From Asaia bogorensis (GTDB taxonomy: Bacteria > Pseudomonadota > Alphaproteobacteria > Acetobacterales > Acetobacteraceae): a stretch of 5,609 nucleotides of DNA. The translations under genes were made by a program, and so were the position numbers. A model generated the notes under the pieces. That model was not told the DNA's origin and did no database searches. It saw only the letters and a program-made list of their open reading frames with translations. Below are positions 1-4,821 of the stretch, in pieces (position 1 is the first letter of the stretch; every line of letters starts with the position of its first letter). The stretch covers positions 1 through 5,609 of the forward strand of contig CAMCZJ010000195.1 of NCBI GenBank assembly GCA_945886995.1, given 5' to 3'.

Positions 1-9
1 TTCAGGGGC

Positions 10-894
10 TCAGGAAGTGGGCCGCAGGAAATCCCATTCGACCCGCGTCAGGCTTTCGATAAGGCTGGTCATGTCCCGTCTCAGCGGCCCGAAACCAGGC
101 AGGCGTTCGATCCGTGCCTCATCCATATAAAGGCTTCGGGCAACTTCGATTTGCAGCGCATGGGTGGCTTCCCTCGGGCGGCCATAATGGCGCGTGACGA
201 AGCCGCCGGCATAGGGATCATTGCGTCGTACCTTGTAGCCAAGCCCCATCAGGGCTTCCTCCATCAGGCGGGTCACCCGTGCCGGGCAGGAAGTGCCATG
301 GGCGTCACCCAGCACAAAATGCGGTGGATTGGCCAAATGCGCCGGATGTGCCGGCATGGAATGGCAGTCAATCAGCAGGCAATAGCCGAAAATCGCCCGA
401 GTTTCGGCGATCAGCCCGGCAAGTGCGGCGTGGTAAGGCTCCCAACAGGCGCGGATGCGGGCCTCAGCCTCGGCGAAGCTCAGCTTGCGGTGGTAGATTT
501 GCTCGCCCCCGGTGACGATTCGCGCCAGCGTGCCAAGCCCGGCACCGACCCTTGGGCTGGAGCTATTGACCCAAGGCGGCAGGGGTTCGGTGAACATGGC
601 GGGGTCCAATTCCCAGGCTTCCCGGTTCACATCGCACCAGACCCGGGGGAAGCTCGCGGCAATCAAGGGGGCGCCATGGCCGGGGGCGGCGGCGAAGAGT
701 TCATCCACGAAGGAATCCTCACTTCGGCGGAGCGAAATTGGGTCCATCCGGGCGTCCACGAGTAACTGGTCCGGATATTGCTGACCCGAATGAGGGGACG
801 CAAAGACCATTGGGATGGTCTGTCGTTCCGGCCGCCTGATGAGGTACGGTTCAACCTGGGCCGAGTCTTGGGCGGCATGCATTGGGGAATTCAT
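10..894 (-). CDS. N-formylglutamate amidohydrolase family protein
   Basis: A 294-residue protein resembling the N-formylglutamate amidohydrolase family (FGase, HutG-type), metal-dependent cytoplasmic enzymes that release formate and glutamate from N-formylglutamate in histidine breakdown. Visible motifs are SPHSG (residues 33-37), DVNR (88-91), a Gly-Gly-Glu-x-Ile-Tyr stretch (129-134), DCHSMP (176-181), DPYAGGF (226-232) and LQIEV (247-251). The His, Asp and Glu residues in these blocks are the expected metal and substrate ligands. Length fits the family and no signal peptide is seen. The first ATG is preferred; upstream there is only a weak GAGA about 8 bases away, and a second ATG four codons in has no Shine-Dalgarno either. 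No hut genes are visible, so the histidine pathway is not supported by context; a formyl- or acyl-amino-acid hydrolase with another substrate is possible. The gene is divergent from motB. Confidence 0.9.
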   Translation of the reverse strand: MNSPMHAAQDSAQVEPYLIRRPERQTIPMVFASPHSGQQYPDQLLVDARMDPISLRRSEDSFVDELFAAAPGHGAPLIAASFPRVWCDVNREAWELDPAMFTEPLPPWVNSSSPRVGAGLGTLARIVTGGEQIYHRKLSFAEAEARIRACWEPYHAALAGLIAETRAIFGYCLLIDCHSMPAHPAHLANPPHFVLGDAHGTSCPARVTRLMEEALMGLGYKVRRNDPYAGGFVTRHYGRPREATHALQIEVARSLYMDEARIERLPGFGPLRRDMTSLIESLTRVEWDFLRPTS

Positions 895-1004
895 GAAAAA
901 AATCTCGAAACCACACCGCTTCCTTTCGTTAACCCTGGCGCTTTGCCACTAGGTTGCCGCTATACATTAGCGGAATTTAGGCATTTGGGGCTATACGGCA
1001 GCTC
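895..1004. promoter_or_regulatory. Divergent intergenic region between the amidohydrolase gene and motB
   Basis: These 110 bases separate two divergent genes, so promoters for both should lie here. A GTTAACC at 928-934 resembles a half-site of the alphaproteobacterial CtrA motif, but the second TTAA half is absent at the right spacing. A TTGCCA at 943-948 matches five of six bases of a sigma-70 -35 box, but I find no convincing -10 box at 16-18 bases. No sigma-54 (GG-N10-GC) or clear sigma-28 site was found. No strong Shine-Dalgarno precedes motB; the nearest purine run, GGGG at 987-990, is 14 bases from the ATG. Confidence 0.4.
957..973. promoter_or_regulatory. Perfect inverted repeat upstream of motB (operator-like)
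   Basis: The sequence reads CCGCTA, then TACAT, then TAGCGG: a perfect 6-bp inverted repeat around a 5-base centre. It ends 31 bases before the motB ATG. The size and position suit a dimeric regulator binding site, or a short hairpin in the motB leader if transcription starts upstream. A direct repeat CTATAC occurs in its left arm (960-965) and again at 991-996, 31 bp away. The function is inference. Confidence 0.4.
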
Positions 1005-2063
1005 ATGGCGCGCAAGGGAAGAGGCTCAAAAACCGGCGGTGATCTGATCATCGTTCGGCGTGAAGAAGGCGGCGGGGAAGCGCATCATGGCGGTGCCTGG
1101 AAGGTGGCCTATGCCGACTTCGTAACGGCAATGATGGCGTTCTTCCTGCTGATGTGGCTGATCAATGCCACAACGGAAGAACAGCGCCGTGGCATCGCTG
1201 ATTACTTCAACCCGACCAATGTGCTGTCGCGTTCCGAATCGGGCACGGGTCGCCCCTTTGGCGGCCAGACGCCCAATGACAGCACGCTCATGATGTCCAC
1301 GGCCGGTACGATCGAGGTCAGGCCCGGTATGCGCCCGACGGTGATGGATATTGAAGAGGATGATAGCCAGACCCCGGCTCAACCGATGCCGCGCCGCGAA
1401 GGCCCGAAGGGCGAGGAAGATGTGGATGACGCGCGGCTGGTGATGCGTACACCCCCAGGCGCCTTAGCCGGGCCAGAGCAACCGCGCGGCGGGCCTTCCG
1501 CACAGCCTTCACCAGAACAGCGGCCAGAGAATGTCGGGGAAGCGGAACTGCGGCGGGATTTGGCGCGCCGTGAGCGTGAGTCCTTCGAAAGTGCGGCGGA
1601 ACAAATCCGTGAAGCGGTGCGTTCAGACCCCGCGCTGGCCGACCTCAATCGCCAATTGCTGATTGAACAGACACCAGAAGGGATGCGTATCCAATTGGTG
1701 GATGCGGATCGCCAACCAATGTTTGCGCTGGGCGGCGCCGCGCCGAATGATCGTGCACGCGCATTACTGCTGCGCGTGGCGCAGGTTATCCAGCGTTTGC
1801 CCAATGCCATCAGCATCGCGGGCCATACGGATTCCACCCCTTTCCGTGGCGGTGGTGAACGCAGCAATTGGGATCTTTCAACCGAACGCGCGAATGTAAC
1901 CCGCCGTTTGCTGATTGACGCCGGTGTGGCGGATGGCAGAATCAGAAGCCTGACTGGCAATGCAGAGCGTGATCTACTGATACCAGACCAACCCACCGCC
2001 GCCGCCAATCGCCGCGTATCAATAACGCTGCTTCGCCAGGTGCCGGAGACACCACGCCCATGA
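1005..2063 (+). CDS. motB: Flagellar motor stator protein MotB
   Basis: A 352-residue MotB, the peptidoglycan-anchored stator subunit that forms the ion channel of the flagellar motor with MotA. The short basic N-terminus is followed by one transmembrane helix (about 32-53), in the typical context AYADFVTAMMAFFLLMWLI, and Asp38 matches the essential proton-binding aspartate (Asp32 in E. coli). Residues 65-180 form a long Pro/Glu/Arg-rich, probably disordered periplasmic linker. The C-terminal half (about 225-345) is an OmpA/MotB-type peptidoglycan-binding domain, with AGHTDS at 272-277 and NRRVSI at 335-340. It is somewhat longer than E. coli MotB (308), mainly through the linker. Only this ATG is possible near the start, because an in-frame TAG lies at 978-980. 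The Tyr and Ala around Asp38 suggest a proton rather than sodium stator, which is inference. Its stop overlaps the motA start. Confidence 0.95.
   Translation: MARKGRGSKTGGDLIIVRREEGGGEAHHGGAWKVAYADFVTAMMAFFLLMWLINATTEEQRRGIADYFNPTNVLSRSESGTGRPFGGQTPNDSTLMMSTAGTIEVRPGMRPTVMDIEEDDSQTPAQPMPRREGPKGEEDVDDARLVMRTPPGALAGPEQPRGGPSAQPSPEQRPENVGEAELRRDLARRERESFESAAEQIREAVRSDPALADLNRQLLIEQTPEGMRIQLVDADRQPMFALGGAAPNDRARALLLRVAQVIQRLPNAISIAGHTDSTPFRGGGERSNWDLSTERANVTRRLLIDAGVADGRIRSLTGNAERDLLIPDQPTAAANRRVSITLLRQVPETPRP
2045..2048 (+). promoter_or_regulatory. Ribosome binding site of motA inside motB
   Basis: GGAG lies 11 bases before the motA ATG, within the last codons of motB. Together with the ATGA overlap at 2060-2063 this fits translational coupling: ribosomes ending motB can restart on motA, and the internal site may allow extra initiation. 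Confidence 0.5.
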
Positions 2064-2923
2064 TTTCGATCGCAGGCTTCATCTTTCTGCTTGTTTGCGT
2101 CTTCGGTGGCTACATTCTTGCCGGCGGCAAGATGGAAATCATTTTATTGGCGCTGCCTTTCGAATTCGCCATCATCGGCGGCGCGGCCCTGGGTGCGCTG
2201 CTGATGGCCAATAGCATGTCAGAGGTGAAGCACATCTTTGGCAGCTTCGGCAAAATCCTGAAGGGCGGCAAGTATAAGCGCCAGGATTATATGGAATTGC
2301 TGAGCCTGCTTTTCTGGCTGGTGCGGCTGGCGCAGACCAAGGGGCCGATGGCGATTGAACCGCATATCGAAAAGCCCGAAGAAAGTGCGGCCTTCCAGAA
2401 ATTCCCGAATATCCTGAAGGATCATCACACGGTCGCAATTATCTGTGATTACCTTCGGATGGTCGGCATGAATGCCGATGACCCGCATCAGATTGAAGAT
2501 GTGATGGCGCGGGAATTGAAGAAGATGAAGGATGAGGAGTTGCACAGCGCGCATGCGCTGCAAAGTGTGGCTGACGCGCTGCCCGCGCTTGGCATCGTTG
2601 CTGCCGTGATGGGCGTTATCAAGACCATGGCTTCAATTGACCAGCCGCCGGCCATTCTGGGCAAGATGATCGGCAGCGCGCTGGTGGGTACCTTCTTGGG
2701 CGTCTTGCTTGCCTATGGCTTGGTTGGGCCTTTCGCTTCACGCCTCAAGGCCGTGATTGAGGAAGAGGCGAAGTATTTTGAGGTGATTCGCGCTGTCTTG
2801 GTTGCGCATCTGCACGGTAATGCGCCACAGGTCGCCGTTGAAACCGGGCGCAAGATGGTGCCATCTGGCCTGATGCCCACTTTCCAGGAAGTGGAAGAAT
2901 CCTTGCAAGATCTGAAGATCTAG
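2060..2923 (+). CDS. motA: Flagellar motor stator protein MotA
   Basis: A 287-residue MotA, the inner-membrane stator subunit that converts ion flow through the MotA5MotB2 channel into torque on the FliG ring. Four hydrophobic segments are visible at about 2-21, 28-50, 170-190 and 202-226, with a large charged cytoplasmic loop between the second and third. Arg89 and the Glu residues near 100-104 match the charged loop residues that contact FliG (Arg90 and Glu98 in E. coli). Pro175, in ALPALGIVAAVMGVI, and Pro224, in GLVGPF, correspond to the conserved prolines Pro173 and Pro222. Length is normal. The ATG lies in the ATGA overlap with the motB stop, so the two genes form one operon in the order motB-motA. 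The stop TAG (2921-2923) is immediately followed by the 52-bp tandem repeats. Confidence 0.96.
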   Translation: MISIAGFIFLLVCVFGGYILAGGKMEIILLALPFEFAIIGGAALGALLMANSMSEVKHIFGSFGKILKGGKYKRQDYMELLSLLFWLVRLAQTKGPMAIEPHIEKPEESAAFQKFPNILKDHHTVAIICDYLRMVGMNADDPHQIEDVMARELKKMKDEELHSAHALQSVADALPALGIVAAVMGVIKTMASIDQPPAILGKMIGSALVGTFLGVLLAYGLVGPFASRLKAVIEEEAKYFEVIRAVLVAHLHGNAPQVAVETGRKMVPSGLMPTFQEVEESLQDLKI

Positions 2924-2926
2924 CGC

Positions 2927-3097
2927 CTGATCGGCGGAGGCGCAGCCGAAGCCGTGAATCAGCCGCTCAAACCTGCGCCTGATCGGCGGAGGCGCAGCCG
3001 AAGCCGTGAATCAGTCGCTCAAACAAGCCACTGATCGGCGGAGGCGCAGCCGAAGCCGTGAATCAGCCGCTCAAACATGCCCCTGATCGGCGGAGGC
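2927..3097. repeat. Tandem 52-bp hairpin repeats (three units plus a truncated fourth)
   Basis: Three direct repeats with exactly 52-bp period start at 2927, 2979 and 3031; a fourth starts at 3083 and matches for only 15 bases. The first 46 bases of each full unit are identical except one C/T change at 3015; the last 6 bases differ between units. Each full unit can fold into a nested hairpin. In unit 1, CTGAT (2927-2931) pairs with ATCAG (2958-2962), CGGC (2932-2935) with GCCG (2951-2954), and GGC (2939-2941) with GCC (2945-2947) around a GCA loop. The array fills the gap between the convergent motA and the DADP-repeat gene. It resembles REP/BIME-type intergenic palindromes in design and might help transcript ending or mRNA 3'-end stability; there is no T-tract for a classical intrinsic terminator. 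The family is not recognised. Confidence 0.9.
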
Positions 3098-3100
3098 AGT

Positions 3101-3625
3101 TCAACCCTTCTTTGAAGGCAACTGGGTCCTGATTTGCGGCGGGCTCGCGCCGCGACCCCGACCCACCGGATCGCCAGGATCGGCATCGCTTGGTCCGGCC
3201 TGCCGGCCACCGCCGCGGCCCTGGCCCGGTGCATCGCCGGGATCAGCATCAGAGACCCCCGCATTCCCCCGGCCACGGCTAGGCTGATCACCAGGATCGG
3301 CATCCGTGGGGCCAGCCTGCTGGCCCCTGCCGCGCCCCCGGCCCGGTTCATCGCTTGGGTCGGCATCTGTGGCTTCCAGAGAACGACCACCGCGCGCCGT
3401 GCCGCGGCCATTGCCGGGTTCATCGCCCGGATCGGCATCGGTTTCGCCGCTGCGGCGCGGTTCAGGGCGCGCCTGGTTCTTGCCGGGCAAATCCGGCTCG
3501 GCCGGGGCCGGGGATTTCCGCCCCTGGGCCAAGGCCGAGGTGCCGACCGGAACGGCAAGGCCGGTGCCGGCCAAGCGCAGCACCAAAAGCCGGCGCCGCA
3601 AGGGCGAATCGGATGGAAGCGACAC
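3101..3625 (-). CDS. Putative exported low-complexity protein with DADP repeats
   Basis: I do not recognise a named family. From the GTG start the product is 174 residues. The N-terminus looks like a signal peptide: RRRLL (10-14, twin-arginine-like), a moderately hydrophobic stretch, then Ala-Leu-Ala before Gln34, a likely cleavage point. An Arg inside the hydrophobic core weakens this. The rest is rich in Gly, Pro, Asp and Arg, with five repeats of consensus (T/S)DADP(G/S)DxPGxGRG starting near residues 62, 86, 107, 125 and 146 (spacings 24, 21, 18, 21). The D-x-D-x-x-D pattern could bind divalent metal, which is only inference. The GTG is chosen because AGGAAGGAG ends 6 bases before it and it places the signal peptide at the N-terminus. 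An in-frame ATG at 3691 would add 22 residues, but its only purine run (AAGGGG) is 2 bases away. The gene is convergent with motA. Confidence 0.65.
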   Translation of the reverse strand: MSLPSDSPLRRRLLVLRLAGTGLAVPVGTSALAQGRKSPAPAEPDLPGKNQARPEPRRSGETDADPGDEPGNGRGTARGGRSLEATDADPSDEPGRGRGRGQQAGPTDADPGDQPSRGRGNAGVSDADPGDAPGQGRGGGRQAGPSDADPGDPVGRGRGASPPQIRTQLPSKKG

Positions 3626-3631
3626 GGTTTT

Positions 3632-3640
3632 CTCCTTCCT
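3632..3640 (-). promoter_or_regulatory. Strong Shine-Dalgarno deciding a GTG start
   Basis: On the minus strand AGGAAGGAG is followed by AAAACC and then GTG (3625-3623). The spacing of 6 bases is ideal, and this is the best Shine-Dalgarno in the window. It argues for the GTG rather than the upstream ATG at 3691 as the start of the DADP-repeat protein. Confidence 0.7.
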
Positions 3641-3803
3641 TGCGCTGGCCGAATCTGCGGCGGCGTCCTGCTTCGGGGCCTTTGATACCATATCCCCTTA
3701 TTCGCGACAGCGTCGCCGCAGATGTCCCTGCCATCCCCACCCTGGAATAAAATAAATAAAACCAATACGTTAAAAAAACTTTTGCCTTGATGTGATTTTT
3801 TGC

Positions 3804-3832
3804 TTGTCAGATTGTTCTTGTTTTGTTCTATT
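3804..3832 (+). promoter_or_regulatory. Possible sigma-70-type promoter for the small membrane-protein ORF
   Basis: TTGTCA at 3804-3809 matches five of six -35 consensus bases. After a 17-base spacer, TCTATT at 3827-3832 matches four of six -10 bases. It lies in an AT-rich stretch (about 3745-3840) with A and T runs upstream that could act as an UP element. A start site about 7 bases past the -10 box would fall at or next to the A of the ATG at 3840, giving a leaderless mRNA. It was found by eye in AT-rich DNA, where chance matches are common. Confidence 0.35.
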
Positions 3833-3839
3833 CACTCCC

Positions 3840-4019
3840 ATGAGCAGCACCCTATTCGAAGACCCCTCCCTCATCATTCCGCAGCGCCCGGTTCGCGTGC
3901 GCTTCCACAGCCGCCGCGCGGGTCTGGAAACGACGCACGGCGCCATGCGCGATTTTACCCTATTGCTGGCCCTGGCCTGGGGCGCAGCGGAAATGGCGCT
4001 TTGGCTGAGCGGGGGCTGA
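3840..4019 (+). CDS. Small hypothetical protein with one C-terminal membrane segment
   Basis: A 59-residue ORF with no recognised family. The first 35 residues are polar and basic (PVRVRFHSRRAG near 18-29). Residues about 38-57 form one hydrophobic segment (FTLLLALAWGAAEMALWL) ending in Ser-Gly-Gly, so a small single-span inner-membrane protein is plausible. Third codon positions are mostly G or C, like its neighbours, which supports real coding. No Shine-Dalgarno precedes the ATG; a GTG 16 codons upstream (3792) would add a Cys/Phe-rich stretch encoded by AT-rich DNA and is less likely. The candidate promoter just upstream would give a leaderless transcript. It converges on the DsbA-like gene, with 4 bases between the stop codons and a hairpin covering both ends. 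It could still be a chance ORF. Confidence 0.55.
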   Translation: MSSTLFEDPSLIIPQRPVRVRFHSRRAGLETTHGAMRDFTLLLALAWGAAEMALWLSGG

Positions 4020-4035
4020 GGCCCTAAGCCTCAGC
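4015..4035. terminator. Bidirectional hairpin covering two convergent stop codons
   Basis: GCTGAGGC (4015-4022) and GCCTCAGC (4028-4035) form a perfect 8-bp inverted repeat around the loop CCTAA. The TGA stop of the small ORF (4017-4019) lies in the left arm. The TAG stop of the minus-strand DsbA-like gene (4026-4024) lies in the loop. The hairpin would form in transcripts from either side, so it may end transcription or protect 3' ends of both. No T-tract follows on either strand, so it is not a standard intrinsic terminator. Confidence 0.5.
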
Positions 4036-4716
4036 GGCCTCGGTCGCGCGGGCGCGCAGGATCGCCACCGCCCGGCGCAGCCCATCGGCGATATGCTCGG
4101 GCGGCATAGCGCCTGAAAACAGCAAATGCCGATCCAGCACAAAGGATGGCACGCCGGAAATGCCAGCGCGGCGATAGCCCTCATCCTCGGCCAATACCTC
4201 ATGCCGGCCGGCATCGCCGGCGCCGAAGGCGGCCAGGCTTTCTGCTGACATGCCCGCTGCCGTGCCAAGCGCCGCCAGCGTGGTGGCATCGCCGATATCC
4301 GCACCCTGTTGGAAATAGGCGTGGAAGATCGCCTCGGCCACTTCACGCTGTACGCCATCGGCGCCCGCCAACCGGATCAGCCGATGCGCTTCCAGCGTAT
4401 TGGGCGTGCGCGCCATCAGATCATGGCGGAATTCAAGACCAGCAATGCGCCCGGCATCCGCCACGCGATGGTCCAATTCCTGGGATTTCTCCCAGGACCC
4501 GAATTTGGCACTGCGATACTCCCGCCGATCCACGCCTTCCGCCGGCATTTCCGGGTTCAATTGGAAGGGCCGGAAGCGGACCCTGAATTGCAGACCTTCT
4601 TCGGCCAGCATGTCCAAAGCTGTGTCCAGATTGCGCTTGCCAATCCAGCACCAGGGGCAGATCGCGTCCGAAATCACATCCAGCGTGCAGGCATCGGCTT
4701 CAGAGGCGCTGTCCAT
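4024..4716 (-). CDS. DsbA family (FrnE-like) thioredoxin-fold oxidoreductase
   Basis: A 230-residue protein of the DsbA/2-hydroxychromene-2-carboxylate isomerase superfamily, closest in look to the FrnE-like branch. It has a CPWC redox motif (residues 20-23) in the context SDAICPWCWIGKRNL, the FrnE-typical PFQLNPEMP block (50-58), TPNTLEAHRL (104-113), a helical insertion, and GVPSF (188-192) carrying the cis-proline opposite the active site. No signal peptide is seen, so it is probably a cytoplasmic thiol-disulfide oxidoreductase or isomerase; its substrate is unknown. The ATG at 4716 is chosen because AAGGA lies 9 bases upstream (4730-4726). An ATG at 4749 would add 11 residues but has no Shine-Dalgarno. 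It is divergent from the serine hydrolase and convergent with the small ORF. Confidence 0.92.
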   Translation of the reverse strand: MDSASEADACTLDVISDAICPWCWIGKRNLDTALDMLAEEGLQFRVRFRPFQLNPEMPAEGVDRREYRSAKFGSWEKSQELDHRVADAGRIAGLEFRHDLMARTPNTLEAHRLIRLAGADGVQREVAEAIFHAYFQQGADIGDATTLAALGTAAGMSAESLAAFGAGDAGRHEVLAEDEGYRRAGISGVPSFVLDRHLLFSGAMPPEHIADGLRRAVAILRARATEAAEA

Positions 4717-4821
4717 GGCAGGGGTTCCTTTTGCGGGGCTTGCCACCATGCCGCTTCAGTGGCGCGCGGTCCAGCACGCCCCCTCTTGGAGAGAGGCGCG
4801 GAAAGCCGCATGGTCTGACAC
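4717..4821. promoter_or_regulatory. Divergent intergenic region between the DsbA-like and serine hydrolase genes
   Basis: These 105 bases must hold the starts of two divergent transcripts. The minus side has an AAGGA ribosome site at 4726-4730. No convincing -35/-10 pair is seen in either direction. A short 5-bp inverted repeat, CCTCT (4782-4786) and AGAGG (4792-4796), is within chance expectation. The purine-rich GGAGAGAGG near 4788-4796 is too far from the hydrolase ATG to be its Shine-Dalgarno. Confidence 0.3.

Noticed and set aside
151..765. Plus-strand open frame opposite the amidohydrolase
   Set aside because: The minus strand carries the full set of N-formylglutamate amidohydrolase motifs; this frame shows none.
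928..943. CtrA binding site upstream of motB
   Set aside because: Only one half (GTTAACC) is present; at the required 7-base spacing the second half reads GCTT instead of TTAA.
936..960. Sigma-54 promoter (TGGC...TTGC) for motB
   Set aside because: The GG and GC elements are not at the required 10-base spacing in any register I tried.
1379..2008. Minus-strand open frame inside motB
   Set aside because: It is Ser/Arg-rich with no domain, and lies antisense to a well-supported MotB.
2927..3097. CRISPR array, because of regular repeats
   Set aside because: The interval between 46-bp cores is only 6 bases, far too short for spacers, and no cas gene is present.
2927..3097. Coding repeat (a protein reading through the array on the minus strand)
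   Set aside because: The 52-bp period is not a multiple of three, so each unit shifts frame; the open frame there is a by-product of GC-rich DNA.
3134..3685. Long plus-strand open frame opposite the DADP-repeat gene
   Set aside because: It lacks a Shine-Dalgarno and is the antisense shadow of the minus-strand repeats. The minus frame has the strong ribosome site, signal-peptide-like start and clean peptide repeats.
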